DNA from: Mycolicibacterium parafortuitum
GTDB taxonomy: Bacteria > Actinomycetota > Actinomycetes > Mycobacteriales > Mycobacteriaceae
Assembly: GCF_002086815.1 (NCBI RefSeq)
Contig: NZ_MVID01000001.1
Span: 124,001 to 188,000, forward strand
Length of the DNA: 64,000 bases
Direction: 5' to 3'
Shown here: positions 42,856 to 51,891 of the stretch, piece by piece
Layout: the number at the start of each line of letters is the position of its first letter
How positions within the stretch are numbered: position 1 is the first letter of the stretch
Made by a program: the position numbers and the translations under genes
Notes under the pieces: generated by a model
What the model was told of the DNA's origin: nothing
Database searches by the model: none
What the model saw: the letters and a program-made list of their open reading frames with translations, nothing else

Positions 42856-43585
42856 GAAGCGCCGGAATACGGTGGCGGCGGCGGTGCTCGCGCTGGTGCT
42901 GTTCGGGTGGGCCGTGCCCGCCGCGCAGGCCGCGCCGACCACGACCAACGGTGTCGAGTACACGGTCGTGCCTGCCCGCGTCAGCGGCGTGAGCCCGCAC
43001 GGGGCGCTGGGGGAGTGGGTCGTCGACTACGAGAAGCTCGCCGGTGGAGATCCGCACGTGGCCGACGCCGTGAACCGGATCCTCGACGACGAGGCGAACG
43101 GACAGGTGTGGTTGCATGCCGCCAGCGCCAGCAAGAGCTCCCCGTGGACGTTCAGGACCCAGGGCCGATTACTGTTCCGGCGCATCACGATCTCGGCGTT
43201 GTTCGTCGGGCAGTACGACGCGGTGAACCTGCCCAACATGCCCTACGACACCGTCGCAACCCGGGTCTTCGACTCGCGCAGCGGAATCCAGATCGTGTGG
43301 GACAACCTGTTCGTCGACCGCAACGCGGGGCTGGCGCGGCTGTCCGAGGTGACCAAACAGCTGCTGCCCGCGGCCTACCCGAACCCGCCGGTCGGCGGAT
43401 GGGTCGAGTACAGCCACGCGATGGCACCGATCGGGGTCAACTTCAAATACTGGATACCGACCGCCGAGGGCATCGAATTGCAGTTCCCTGAAGGTCAATT
43501 CGGCCGCGAACGGCGATCGGTCACCGTGCCGTGGGCGGCTGTGCGGGAACTGATCGCTCCGGTGTTCCTGCCGATCGCCGACTGA
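42836..43585 (+). CDS. Secreted DUF3298-like protein at the end of the mce operon
   Basis: A 249-residue exported protein: signal peptide (VAAAVLALVLFGWAVPAAQA) cleaved after A-Q-A, followed by a domain resembling the DUF3298/RsiV extracytoplasmic fold (late block FKYWIPTAEGIELQFPEGQF). Similar secreted proteins end other mycobacterial mce operons. Function unknown. GTG 42836 is the start, with GGAGG somewhat far upstream. It converges on the DUF2599 gene with a 3-base gap. Confidence 0.75.
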   Translation: MTSTCSEKRRNTVAAAVLALVLFGWAVPAAQAAPTTTNGVEYTVVPARVSGVSPHGALGEWVVDYEKLAGGDPHVADAVNRILDDEANGQVWLHAASASKSSPWTFRTQGRLLFRRITISALFVGQYDAVNLPNMPYDTVATRVFDSRSGIQIVWDNLFVDRNAGLARLSEVTKQLLPAAYPNPPVGGWVEYSHAMAPIGVNFKYWIPTAEGIELQFPEGQFGRERRSVTVPWAAVRELIAPVFLPIAD

Positions 43586-43588
43586 ATC

Positions 43589-44035
43589 TCAGGTACCGAT
43601 GGCGACGTCCTCCGCGCCGCCGGGGTTGCAGCCGGCGTTGAGCATCAAGGTGTTCGGCACCACGGTGCGCCACGGCTCCAGGTTCCAGGTTCCGACCTTG
43701 CCCGGGTTGGTGAACGTGGACAGCTGCCAGTAGCAGAGGAACTGCTTCTGCATGCTCAGCGTGTTCGCCTCCGGCGCGTGCTGGAGCAACTCGGCCCAGG
43801 CGTCGTAACTCTGCGCGCCGTTGGTGAACACCCCGGACGCCGACCAGCCCCACGGGGTCGGGTAGATCCGCAGCGTGGAGCGCTCGCCGTGCTGTTCCCA
43901 CACCACATGGTCGATGTACTGCGGCGCGCCCGGCGGGCGCACCGGCAGCGGATCGGCGTGCGCGTTCGCGGCGCCGGCCACCGAGACCAGCACCGCCGCG
44001 ACGCCGGCGCCCAGGCGCGCTATTTCACGGGCCAC
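43589..44035 (-). CDS. Secreted DUF2599 protein
   Basis: A 148-residue exported protein with a signal peptide (LGAGVAAVLVSVAGAANAHA) and a DUF2599 domain marked by WEQHGERSTLRIYPTPWGW, a tryptophan-rich middle and WNLEPWRTVVPN ending in C-N-P-G. The family is largely confined to mycobacteria and relatives and has no known role. The start is GTG 44035, overlapping the aldehyde dehydrogenase stop by 16 bases, so it is coupled to that gene. Confidence 0.8.
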   Translation of the reverse strand: MAREIARLGAGVAAVLVSVAGAANAHADPLPVRPPGAPQYIDHVVWEQHGERSTLRIYPTPWGWSASGVFTNGAQSYDAWAELLQHAPEANTLSMQKQFLCYWQLSTFTNPGKVGTWNLEPWRTVVPNTLMLNAGCNPGGAEDVAIGT

Positions 44036-45492
44036 TGCAATGCCTTGTGCTGCAGGTATTCCGAGAGGCCGTACTCGCCGAACTCCCGGCCGATACCGCT
44101 GTTCTTGTAACCGCCGAACGGGGCGGCAGGGTTCAACCCGCCGCCGCCGCCGTTGATGACCACCATCCCGGTGCGCAGCCGGTGCGCCACGGTCGCCGCG
44201 CGCTGCGGATCGGCCGACCAGACGCCGCCGCCGAGACCGTAGCGGCTGTCGTTGGCGATCCGGACCGCGTCGTCGTCGTCGCGGAACGGGATGACCACAC
44301 CGACCGGCCCGAAGAACTCCTCCTGCGCGATGCGCATCGAGTTGTCGACGCCGACGAACAGCGTCGGCTCCAGGAAGAAGCCGCGGTCGAGGTGGGCCGG
44401 CCGTTTCCCGCCGAACGCGATCTGCGCGCCGTCCTCGACACCCGAGGCGATCAACGACTCCACCCGCCGGCGCTGCACGTCACGGATCAGCGGACCCATC
44501 ATCGTGGCGGGATCGGACGGATCGCCGACGCTGATGAAGCCGAGAGTGCCGACGATGCGGGCGACGAGATCGTCGTGCAGGGACTCGTGCACCAGGATGC
44601 GCGTCAGCAGTGCGCAACCCTGACCGGCGTGCGTGATGATCCCGGCCAGAACGCTTTCCAGCACCGCGTCCAGGTTCGCGTCGTCGAGGATGATGTTGGC
44701 CGATTTACCGCCGAGCTCGAGCACCACCTTCTTCATCGATTCCGCGCCCTGGGCGTACACCTTGCGCCCGACCGCGTCCGAGCCGGTGAAACTGACGAGG
44801 TCCACCCCGGGGTGGCGGGTGAGCCGCTCGCCGGCCGCGACGTCCCCGGTGACGATGTTCAACGTGCCCGGAGGTAGTCCCGCCGCCTCGGCGACCTCGC
44901 CGAGGACCAGCGCCTCCAGCGGGGTGTACGGCGAGGATTTCAGCACCACCGTGCAGCCCGCGGCCAGCGCAGGCGCGAGCTTCGCGAGGTTGAGCAGGAA
45001 CGGGAAATTGAACGCGGTGATCAGCGCGGCCACCCCGTACGGCTCGCGGGTCACGATGCCCTGCCCGATCCCGTGGCCGATGACCGGCGGCACCGGCGCC
45101 TGGAACGGGAACTGCGGCAGCACCCGCTCCACCATGTCGACGAAATGGTCGATCGGGGTGCCCACCTGCAGGAAGTCGGCCAGCATCCGGGTCGAGCCTG
45201 CTTCGGCGATGTTGAGCTCGACCAGTTCGGCCCGCCTGCGGGTCAACTTCTCGGCCATCGCACCCAGGATCTTCGCCCGCTCAGCGGGTTTCATCGTCGG
45301 CCACGGTCCGTCGTCGAACGCCCGCCGAGCCGCCGCCACCGCCGCGTCGACGTCGGCCGGGGTGGCCTCGGGCACCTCGGCGATGACGTCCTCGGTGGCC
45401 GGGTTGAGCACCGGGACGGCGGTCGTGCCCTGCCCTTCGGTCCATGCGCCGTCGATGTACAGGCCACGCGTTGCCAGCGGTGTCGACGTCAT
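44020..45492 (-). CDS. NAD(P)-dependent aldehyde dehydrogenase
   Basis: A 490-residue aldehyde dehydrogenase with cofactor loop FTGSDAVGRKV, the general-base glutamate in VLELGGKSANI and catalytic Cys293 in AGQGCALLTR. It oxidises an aldehyde, possibly one released by the pathway aldolase or formed by a P450 and alcohol dehydrogenase. ATG 45492 is preceded by AGGAGG. It is divergent from the FadR-type regulator at 45582 across 89 bases with an ATGAGT direct repeat, so local control is likely. Confidence 0.9.
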   Translation of the reverse strand: MTSTPLATRGLYIDGAWTEGQGTTAVPVLNPATEDVIAEVPEATPADVDAAVAAARRAFDDGPWPTMKPAERAKILGAMAEKLTRRRAELVELNIAEAGSTRMLADFLQVGTPIDHFVDMVERVLPQFPFQAPVPPVIGHGIGQGIVTREPYGVAALITAFNFPFLLNLAKLAPALAAGCTVVLKSSPYTPLEALVLGEVAEAAGLPPGTLNIVTGDVAAGERLTRHPGVDLVSFTGSDAVGRKVYAQGAESMKKVVLELGGKSANIILDDANLDAVLESVLAGIITHAGQGCALLTRILVHESLHDDLVARIVGTLGFISVGDPSDPATMMGPLIRDVQRRRVESLIASGVEDGAQIAFGGKRPAHLDRGFFLEPTLFVGVDNSMRIAQEEFFGPVGVVIPFRDDDDAVRIANDSRYGLGGGVWSADPQRAATVAHRLRTGMVVINGGGGGLNPAAPFGGYKNSGIGREFGEYGLSEYLQHKALQWPVK

Positions 45493-45514
45493 CGAATCCT
45501 CCTGTGCTCTGTCA

Positions 45515-45529
45515 ATGAGTAAGATGAGT
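45515..45529. promoter_or_regulatory. Direct repeat ATGAGT-N3-ATGAGT between ALDH and GntR genes
   Basis: Two ATGAGT hexamers nine bases apart, in the expected promoter area of the aldehyde dehydrogenase. The reverse reading, ACTCAT, resembles the core ACTNAT of the 15-bp regulon element, but the outer bases do not match. It is a candidate site for the adjacent FadR-type regulator. Confidence 0.4.
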
Positions 45530-45581
45530 GAGGTCTTTTGCGCCGTCGGGCGCGGCCCGCGGGACGACGACAGGTGGTCAG

Positions 45582-46376
45582 ATGGACGCGATCAAGCGCC
45601 CCGGCAATGCCGGCAAGCTGGTACGGGCGCCCAAGACCGCCGAGCTGATCGCCGACCAACTGCGCGCGAAGATCGTTCGCGGGGTGCTCAAGAAGGGCGA
45701 TGCGCTGCCCACCGAGCAGGAGCTCGTCAAGCAGTTCGGGGTGTCGCGCCCCACGCTGCGTGAGGCGTTCCGGATTCTGGAGAGCGAATCGCTGATCGTG
45801 GTGCGCCGCGGGTCGCGCGGCGGTGTGCTGGTGTCGTCTCCCGAAACCTCGGTCGCCGCACGCAGTTTCGGTCTGTTGCTGCAGATGTCGGGCACCACGC
45901 TCGCCGACGTGTACGAGGCCCGCAAAGTGTTCGAGCCCGCGGCGGCCGAGATGCTGACGCGTCGCGCGACCGCCGACGACATCGCCGCCCTGAAAGCCGC
46001 GCTGGCGGAACTGGCCGAGCTGGTGAACTCCGGCGCCGAGAACGCCGACTTCGACGCATGGTCGGCCGCGGTGTTCCGGTTCCACGACCTGATCCTGGAG
46101 CGCGGCGGAAACAACACCGTCGCGCTGGTCGGCGCCGTGCTGCGCGAAGTGGTGACCCGGCACATGGCCCGCGCGGTGGCGTCGTCCACCGACCCCGACG
46201 GCATCGTCAAACAGTTCAAGCGCACCCTTCGGGCCTTCACCAAGTTCACCGCGCTGGTCGAGGACGGTAAAGCCGTCGAGGCGCGCGAACTGTGGGAGGC
46301 GCACATGGACTGGGCCGGCCGCAGCATGCTGTGGGGGCGGCTCGGCACCGAGTCGGTGATCGACCTGTTCGTCTGA
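45582..46376 (+). CDS. GntR/FadR-type regulator (single HTH-FCD module)
   Basis: A 264-residue regulator with a winged helix (about 14-80: LIADQLRAKIVRGVLKKGDA, SRPTLREAFRILESESLIVV) and a C-terminal all-helical FCD domain that binds an acid or acyl-CoA, often with a metal. The HTH sequence R-P-T-L-R-E-A is typical of FadR-subfamily members controlling CoA-dependent catabolism. ATG 45582 follows AGGTGG. It is divergent from the aldehyde dehydrogenase. It converges on the CoA transferase with an 8-base gap. Confidence 0.9.
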   Translation: MDAIKRPGNAGKLVRAPKTAELIADQLRAKIVRGVLKKGDALPTEQELVKQFGVSRPTLREAFRILESESLIVVRRGSRGGVLVSSPETSVAARSFGLLLQMSGTTLADVYEARKVFEPAAAEMLTRRATADDIAALKAALAELAELVNSGAENADFDAWSAAVFRFHDLILERGGNNTVALVGAVLREVVTRHMARAVASSTDPDGIVKQFKRTLRAFTKFTALVEDGKAVEARELWEAHMDWAGRSMLWGRLGTESVIDLFV

Positions 46377-46384
46377 GGCGGAGG

Positions 46385-47593
46385 TCATCCCAAGGCGCCG
46401 CCGTCGCGCAATTCGCTGATCCTGTCCCAACTGAGGCCGCTCTCGGCCAGCACCTCCTCGGTGTGCTGGCCGAGCTCCGGTGCCGGTCCGGCGGGCACTC
46501 CTGGCGCGCCGTCGAACTGGTACGGCGGTGCCACCAGCCGGAAGTCGCGGCCGTCCGCGCCGGTGACGGTCGGCAGATAGCCGTTGTCGGCGGCCTGCTC
46601 GCTGGCGAGCACCTCGCCGAACGTCGCGGCGGCCGACCACACCCCGGAGAAGCCGGACAGCACCCGGCGCCAGTCGTCGAGCGGCCGGGATCCGAACGCC
46701 GCGTCGAGCTCGGCGATGCAGGCCTCCCGGTTGACGTAGCGGGACAGCGAATCAGCGAAGCGGGCGTCCTCGGCGAGCTCGGGGCGCCCGATCAGCTCAC
46801 ACAGCTCGGCCCAGAACCGATCCGCCTGCAGGCACACGAGATTCAGCCAGCGGTCGTCGGAGGTGCGATAGGTGTTGACGATCGGGTTCGGTGCATCCGA
46901 GCGCTCCATGCGCGGCAGTTCACCGCTGCCCGCCGCGGTCGCGGCCAGATCGGGACCCATCACCCACATGCCGGTGTTGAGCAGGGACACGTCGACGACG
47001 CTGCCCTCGCCGGTGCGTTCACGGCGGAACAGCGCCATCCCGACCGCGCCGGCGATGGCGCTGGAGCCCTGCAGGTCGAAGAATGCGGCCGGCTGCGCGG
47101 TCGGCGCGACGGCGCCCGGCGGGGTCAGCTTGTGCTGGATGCCCGCCGCCGACCACGCGGCCGCGGAGTCGAAGCCGCCCACGTCGGTCATCGCACCCGC
47201 GCTGCCCCAGCCGGTGCCGCGGACGTAGATCACCGACGGGTTGTGCGCGCGCACGTCCTCGACGTCGATGCCGAGTTTGCTCCGCACCTTCGGCAGGTAA
47301 CTGGTCAGGAACACATCGGCGGAGGTGACGAGCCGCATCAGGGTCGCGACCCCGTCAGGGGATTGCAGATCCAGTGTGACGCTGCGCTTGCCGCGGTTCG
47401 GTACGTGCAGGAACGGATTGGGTGCGGTGTCGTCGGCGTTGAGTGCGTTGCGCAGCGCCCGCTGCGGGTCGCCGGTGGGAGGCTCGACCTTGATGACATC
47501 GGCGCCCAGGTCGGCCATGATCGCACCCGCGCCCGGCACGAACGTCCATGAGGCGACCTCGATGACGCGAACTCCGTCGAATGGTCCGGGCAC
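46385..47593 (-). CDS. CaiB/BaiF family (type III) CoA transferase
   Basis: A 402-residue type III CoA transferase. The N-terminal GVRVIEVASWTFVPGAGAIM, the ADLGADVIKVEPPTGDP block and catalytic Asp201 in VVDVSLLN are diagnostic. It moves CoA between carboxylic acids, for example in bile-acid or carnitine metabolism; in this context it may activate or recycle a side-chain acid. The start is GTG 47593 because AGGAGG lies directly upstream; an in-frame GTG at 47620 overlaps the previous gene. The upstream gene at 47617 ends 23 bases before it, so they share a transcript. Confidence 0.88.
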   Translation of the reverse strand: MPGPFDGVRVIEVASWTFVPGAGAIMADLGADVIKVEPPTGDPQRALRNALNADDTAPNPFLHVPNRGKRSVTLDLQSPDGVATLMRLVTSADVFLTSYLPKVRSKLGIDVEDVRAHNPSVIYVRGTGWGSAGAMTDVGGFDSAAAWSAAGIQHKLTPPGAVAPTAQPAAFFDLQGSSAIAGAVGMALFRRERTGEGSVVDVSLLNTGMWVMGPDLAATAAGSGELPRMERSDAPNPIVNTYRTSDDRWLNLVCLQADRFWAELCELIGRPELAEDARFADSLSRYVNREACIAELDAAFGSRPLDDWRRVLSGFSGVWSAAATFGEVLASEQAADNGYLPTVTGADGRDFRLVAPPYQFDGAPGVPAGPAPELGQHTEEVLAESGLSWDRISELRDGGALG

Positions 47594-47616
47594 AGTGCCT
47601 CCTGATCCGTCGTGAC

Positions 47617-48717
47617 TCACCGCAGTGCCTGTAGGGCGTCGCGCATCCGGGCGAAATGTCCGGGGTGCCAGATGTCCTGGTCCTCACCCCAGCCGATGCG
47701 GTCGGCGAACTCCCACCGCATCAACGCCGTGCTGCCGCCGTCGTGTTCGCTGATGTGGCTGACCGAGTAGCCCTCGGCGGTCATCGTCCGTCCGGTCAGG
47801 TCCGTAAGGTGAACGTCCATCTGCGCGCTCCAGCCCGTGGCGGGGTCACGGAAGTTCTTCATCACGCTGGCGGATTTGTCGAGGCGCTCGAATCGCCCGT
47901 CGCGCAGCAGCCAGCCGTGGTTCAGCGGCGACCAGCCGTCGGCGTCGCCGTCGGCCACCCGGGCGAAGGCCAGGAATCCGGTGTCGGCGTCCGCGTGGCC
48001 GAAGATGTACTGGATGCGCCCCCGGCCGCGCTCACGTTCGATCTGACGCCACCTGGGTCCGCCGGGATGCAGCACCCGGGGTGTGTCGGCGGCTTTCGGG
48101 GGGCGGGTACCCGCGGGGCGCGGCGCGCCGCGCGGCGCCCACGACCGGTCGCGGATCGAGTAGCAGTCGATCGCGATGCGTTCCCCGGCCAGGGTCAGGG
48201 TTCCGGTCACATGGCCCAGCTGGTCGAGATGGGTGTGCTCCATGAACGGCGGTTCACCGGGGGTGTAGCGGCGCGGGTCGTGCACGCCGTGGAAGCCCAA
48301 TTCGATCGCGAAATCGGCGTCGGCGTCGGCGTATTCGATCCGGTAGTCCCGTAGCGGCGTGAGCATCCGGACGCTGAACCCGCCGCCGGGGGCGGTGATG
48401 TCACGCAGGTCCGCGCTGCTCGCATCGAACGGCACCTCGGTTTCCATCCGGTGATAGCGAAGCTCGCCGGGCCGTGCGCCGCGGGGATCCCACACGTACA
48501 CCCGCCACGTCGCCGTGCCGCGGTTGGTGTGGAAGGCCCCGTGCAACCAGCAGCCGATTCCGCGTTCGGGGATGTTGAACGACCACCAGGTGGTCTCGGT
48601 CCAGTACGGGTCGTCGGCGGGGCCGGGGTGGAAGCAGTCGTCGCGCGGCGTGAACGGGGTGTCCGCGGTGACCGTCTGGTCGTCGTTCACCGTTTCGTCG
48701 GTGACCGGGCGTGCCAT
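47617..48717 (-). CDS. Uncharacterised 366-residue beta-rich protein
   Basis: I do not recognise the family with certainty. The sequence is rich in W, F, R and D and looks like two lipocalin-like beta domains. The first (about 30-170) has YWTETTWWSFNIPERGIGCW, and the second (about 175-366) has DCYSIRDRSWAPRG and FGHADADTGFLAFARV. The D-R-S-W-x-x-R motif resembles hydroxyneurosporene synthase/AttH-like and DUF7064/7065-type proteins, which suggests binding or isomerising a lipid. Uncertain. ATG 48717 lies six bases after TAGGAT, a leaderless layout, and the 15-bp element sits just upstream. Confidence 0.6.
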   Translation of the reverse strand: MARPVTDETVNDDQTVTADTPFTPRDDCFHPGPADDPYWTETTWWSFNIPERGIGCWLHGAFHTNRGTATWRVYVWDPRGARPGELRYHRMETEVPFDASSADLRDITAPGGGFSVRMLTPLRDYRIEYADADADFAIELGFHGVHDPRRYTPGEPPFMEHTHLDQLGHVTGTLTLAGERIAIDCYSIRDRSWAPRGAPRPAGTRPPKAADTPRVLHPGGPRWRQIERERGRGRIQYIFGHADADTGFLAFARVADGDADGWSPLNHGWLLRDGRFERLDKSASVMKNFRDPATGWSAQMDVHLTDLTGRTMTAEGYSVSHISEHDGGSTALMRWEFADRIGWGEDQDIWHPGHFARMRDALQALR

Positions 48718-48723
48718 GACGCG

Positions 48724-48729
48724 ATCCTA
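48724..48729 (-). promoter_or_regulatory. Leaderless -10 box of the 47617-48717 gene
   Basis: TAGGAT on the minus strand, six bases before ATG 48717. Element B lies 7 bases further upstream. Confidence 0.5.
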
Positions 48730-48736
48730 ACGTAAA

Positions 48737-48751
48737 GGATACTTATTTAGC
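48737..48751. promoter_or_regulatory. 15-bp regulon element, copy B
   Basis: GGATACTTATTTAGC, one of four close matches to GKRYACTNATWWAGC in the window. It lies upstream of the -10 box of the 366-residue unknown, which leads into the CoA transferase. Confidence 0.65.
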
Positions 48752-48817
48752 TGATAGTTACGCCGATTGCCGGGAGGCGCGCTGCGGATGGCACCGCGCT
48801 GACGGTGACGGCGCCCC

Positions 48818-50386
48818 TCACACGTTGCGGCCGGCCTCCGTCCAATAGGACTGGCGGATATCGCGTTTGAGCAGCTTGCCGGTCTCGGTGCGGGGGAGGG
48901 CGGCATCGAAGTCCACCGAGCGGGGGCACTTGAACCCGGCCAGTCGCTCGCGGCAGAACGCGATGATCTCGTCGGCCAGCCCGTCCGACGGCGCCACCCC
49001 GCCGACGAGCTCGACCACCGCCTTGACCTGCTCACCCCACTCGGGGTCGGGGATGCCGATGACGGCCGCGTCGGCGATCGCCGGGTGGCTCGAGAGCACC
49101 CCCTCGACCTCGGCGGGGTAGATGTTGACCCCACCGCTGATGATCATGTCCTTGGCGCGGTCGCAGATGAACAGGTAACCGTCCTCGTCGAGATAGCCGA
49201 CGTCGCCGATGGTGAACGCGGCGCCGCGGTGTACCGACGCGGTGAGCTCGGCGTCGTCGCGGTACTCGAACCGCTGCCCGTCGGTGCGCTCGATGTAGAC
49301 GTTGCCGACCGTGCCCGCGGGTACCTCCGCGCCGTCGTCGTCGAGGACCGCGACCCGCACCCCGCGGACCGGGCGGCCCACCGTGCCCGGCTTCTCCAGC
49401 CAGCGATGCGGTTTGGCGATGGTGGCCGCGCCCTCGGTGCCGCCGTAGGTCTCCCAGATCACCGGGCCCCACCACGCCAGCATCTCCTTCTTGACTTGCA
49501 TCGGGCACGGCGCTGCCGAGTGCACCACCGAGTGCAGGGTGGACACGTCGTAGCGCTCCCGCACGGCCGCGGGCAGTTTCAGCATGCGCACGAACTGCGT
49601 CGGCACCATGTAGGCCGTCGACACGCCGTGGTTTTCGATGGCGGCCAGCGTCTGCTCGGCGTCGAACTTGCCGAGGATCGCCAGCGGCTGCCCGACGTGC
49701 AGCGCACCGAGGTAGAACGTCTGGCAGCCGGCGTGATGCATCCCGGTCGAGACCAGGTGGGCACCGTCGAATGGGCGAAAGTCGAAGGCACGCCCGAAGA
49801 TCGCGAGGGCGTTGGCGGCCACCGACGGGTCGCGGCCGTCGAGCGGACGGACGATGCCCTTCGGTTTGCCGGTGGTGCCCGACGAATACCGGATCGCGTC
49901 GCCCTGGCTGCGGCGCTCCGGTGGTGTCGACGCAGACCCCGCGAGGAACTCGTCTTCGGGGACGAAGCCCGGCGGCAGTGATGCGCACTGCCCGACGGCG
50001 ATCCGCAGCCCGGCCCCGGGCGGCGGCGACGGAAACCGGTCCAGATAATCGGCGTGGCTGACCAGCGCCACGGCCCCGGAGTGGTCGAGGATCACTGCGA
50101 ACTCGTCGGCCGACAGCGCGGTGTTCAGTGTCAGATGGCGCAGCCCGATCTCGGTGGTGGCCAGCTGCCAGATCACCGTGTCGACACCGTTGGGCAGTGC
50201 GTAGGCCACCACGTCGCCGTCCTGTAAGCCGTGGCTGCGCAACGCATTCGCGACTCGGTGGGCAGCGGCGGCCAGCTCGCCGAACGTGAGGGTGCGTCCG
50301 TCGGGCGAGGTCACGATCGCCGGCGCGTCGGGATGGTCGTCGGCGATCCACCACACCCCGAGGCGGCGGTCCCACGGATGCTGCAT
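48818..50386 (-). CDS. FadD-type acyl-CoA synthetase
   Basis: A 522-residue ATP-dependent CoA ligase of the AMP-forming family: P-loop [12 protein letters not shown] near residue 185, YGGTEGA, the [17 protein letters not shown] hinge and the catalytic lysine in [10 protein letters not shown] near the C-terminus. It activates a carboxylate for beta-oxidation. ATG 50386 follows AGGAGA; the frame continues upstream to 50431 through the promoter. The weaker regulon element E lies 27 bases upstream. It is downstream of the double-GntR gene on the same strand. Confidence 0.9.
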   Translation of the reverse strand: MQHPWDRRLGVWWIADDHPDAPAIVTSPDGRTLTFGELAAAAHRVANALRSHGLQDGDVVAYALPNGVDTVIWQLATTEIGLRHLTLNTALSADEFAVILDHSGAVALVSHADYLDRFPSPPPGAGLRIAVGQCASLPPGFVPEDEFLAGSASTPPERRSQGDAIRYSSGTTGKPKGIVRPLDGRDPSVAANALAIFGRAFDFRPFDGAHLVSTGMHHAGCQTFYLGALHVGQPLAILGKFDAEQTLAAIENHGVSTAYMVPTQFVRMLKLPAAVRERYDVSTLHSVVHSAAPCPMQVKKEMLAWWGPVIWETYGGTEGAATIAKPHRWLEKPGTVGRPVRGVRVAVLDDDGAEVPAGTVGNVYIERTDGQRFEYRDDAELTASVHRGAAFTIGDVGYLDEDGYLFICDRAKDMIISGGVNIYPAEVEGVLSSHPAIADAAVIGIPDPEWGEQVKAVVELVGGVAPSDGLADEIIAFCRERLAGFKCPRSVDFDAALPRTETGKLLKRDIRQSYWTEAGRNV

Positions 50387-50412
50387 CTGCTCTCCTGCAC
50401 GTCGTCGAATGA

Positions 50413-50427
50413 GATAGAACAGTATCC
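50413..50427. promoter_or_regulatory. 15-bp regulon element, degenerate copy E
   Basis: Minus-strand reading GGATACTGTTCTATC: a perfect left half (GGATACT) and a degraded right half compared with GKRYACTNATWWAGC. It lies between the double-GntR stop and the FadD start. Confidence 0.4.
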
Positions 50428-50456
50428 TCAATCAACGGTGCGCAAAAGGCCACCAG

Positions 50457-51887
50457 TCAGGGGCCGGTTGCCGCCATGTGCGCCCGCATCCGCATCACCG
50501 CGAGCTCGGTGTCCCCCGCGAGCAGCGCGTCGGCGATCCCTTCGTGCGCGGGACCGACCTTGGCGGCCAACCCCTCGGAGAATGCCGCGACCTGCGGGTC
50601 GTCGGCGGCGACCTCGGTGAAGAACTGCCAGCCGACGCGCATCGTGACACTGTGCACGAGCTGCAGAGCCCGGTTGCCGGTCAGGCCCGCCAGCACGGAG
50701 TGGAAGTCGTTGCCGTGCCCGAAGGCCAGCGCCATGCCCTCCTCGGTCTCGGCCCGCAGCGCATGTTCGACGGCGCCGGCGTCGTGCTCGCCCGCCCGCA
50801 ACCGGGCCGCGGCGCGTTCGACGACCGCGAGCTCCAGCCCGGTCCGCAGCTCACCGAGGTGAGCAGGGGTGACACCACGACGGCGCAGGTAGATCACGAT
50901 GATGTCGACCAGCGCCGAAATGTCCGGTTCGGTGACGAACAGTCCGCCGCCCGGTCCGCGGCGGGTTACCGCGATCTGGTGGTACTCCAGGATGCGGGTG
51001 GCCTCCCGGACGACGGCGCGGCTGGCCCGGTGCTTCGACATCAGCGTCGCCTCTGAGCCGACGAAACTGCCGGGCTCGGCACCGGACTTCACGATCTCGG
51101 TGAAGATCTGGCGCGCAAGGGCTTCGCCACGTTTGTCGCCCAGGGTGCCCGCCAGGGCGACCGCGGGATCGAGATGCTGGACGGTTGCGGGCTGCCGGGA
51201 GATGAAATCCGCCTCGGCGCGCAGGTGCCGTCGCATGCGTTCGCGTGCCAGCCCGGCGTTGTTGGTCATGATCGCCTTGGCGATGCTGTCGTGGGCGCGG
51301 CCGACCTCCCGGTCGAACGACTCCGGCAGTGCGGCCGCGTCGTTGAAATGGAAGTTCGCGACGCGGGTGAAGGTCTCTACGAACAGCTCCAGGATCGGGT
51401 TGGCGGTCAGCTCGGCGAGCTGGATGTGCAGCAGCCGGAAGTTGGAGATGGTGCCCGCCGATTCGCGGTCCAGGGTCTCGCGGATCGCGGCGATCCCGGC
51501 CTCGCCGACCCGCTGTGAGGCGACCTCGGCGACCAGTTCCTCGAGCACGATCCTGGTGTCGAAGATTTCGTCGAGCGTGGCCTCGACCCGCAGCAGATAG
51601 ATCACCGCCGGGCCGATCACCGCGTCGACATCGGGTTCGTCGATGACCAGGCCGCCGCCGGTGCCGCGGCGCATCCGCGCCACCCGCTGATGCTCGACGA
51701 GGCGGATCGCTTCGCGAAGCACCGCGCGGCTGACTCCGTAGCGGGCCAGCAGCTCGCTCTCGGAACCGAGCACCTGGCCGACCGGCCAGCCCAGTTCGAT
51801 CACGTCGGCGATGATCTGCTCGGCGGCGCGGCCTGCGAGTTTGGCTTGGCGCGAATCGACGCGCGGCGCGATGACCTCGGGGTTCAC
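50457..51887 (-). CDS. Single-chain regulator with two GntR-FCD modules
   Basis: A 476-residue protein made of two complete FadR-type halves: HTH 1 (about 18-85), FCD 1 (about 105-230), HTH 2 (about 252-320) and FCD 2 (about 345-472). The recognition helices are similar but not identical (SRAVLREAIRLVE at 53-65, SRAVVREATRILE at 289-301), and their preceding residues differ (YGV against HRA). Usual FadR/GntR proteins have one such half (about 240 residues) and dimerise. This looks like a covalent pseudo-dimer. The start is GTG 51887, four bases after the hydratase stop, so it is cotranscribed with that gene and probably autoregulated through element C. Confidence 0.85.
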   Translation of the reverse strand: MNPEVIAPRVDSRQAKLAGRAAEQIIADVIELGWPVGQVLGSESELLARYGVSRAVLREAIRLVEHQRVARMRRGTGGGLVIDEPDVDAVIGPAVIYLLRVEATLDEIFDTRIVLEELVAEVASQRVGEAGIAAIRETLDRESAGTISNFRLLHIQLAELTANPILELFVETFTRVANFHFNDAAALPESFDREVGRAHDSIAKAIMTNNAGLARERMRRHLRAEADFISRQPATVQHLDPAVALAGTLGDKRGEALARQIFTEIVKSGAEPGSFVGSEATLMSKHRASRAVVREATRILEYHQIAVTRRGPGGGLFVTEPDISALVDIIVIYLRRRGVTPAHLGELRTGLELAVVERAAARLRAGEHDAGAVEHALRAETEEGMALAFGHGNDFHSVLAGLTGNRALQLVHSVTMRVGWQFFTEVAADDPQVAAFSEGLAAKVGPAHEGIADALLAGDTELAVMRMRAHMAATGP

Positions 51888-51891
51888 CGCG

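Noticed and set aside
45515..45529. ALDH/GntR intergenic repeat as a further copy of the 15-bp regulon element
   Set aside because: Only the core ACTCATT agrees; six outer positions fail. It is better read as a separate direct repeat for the adjacent regulator.
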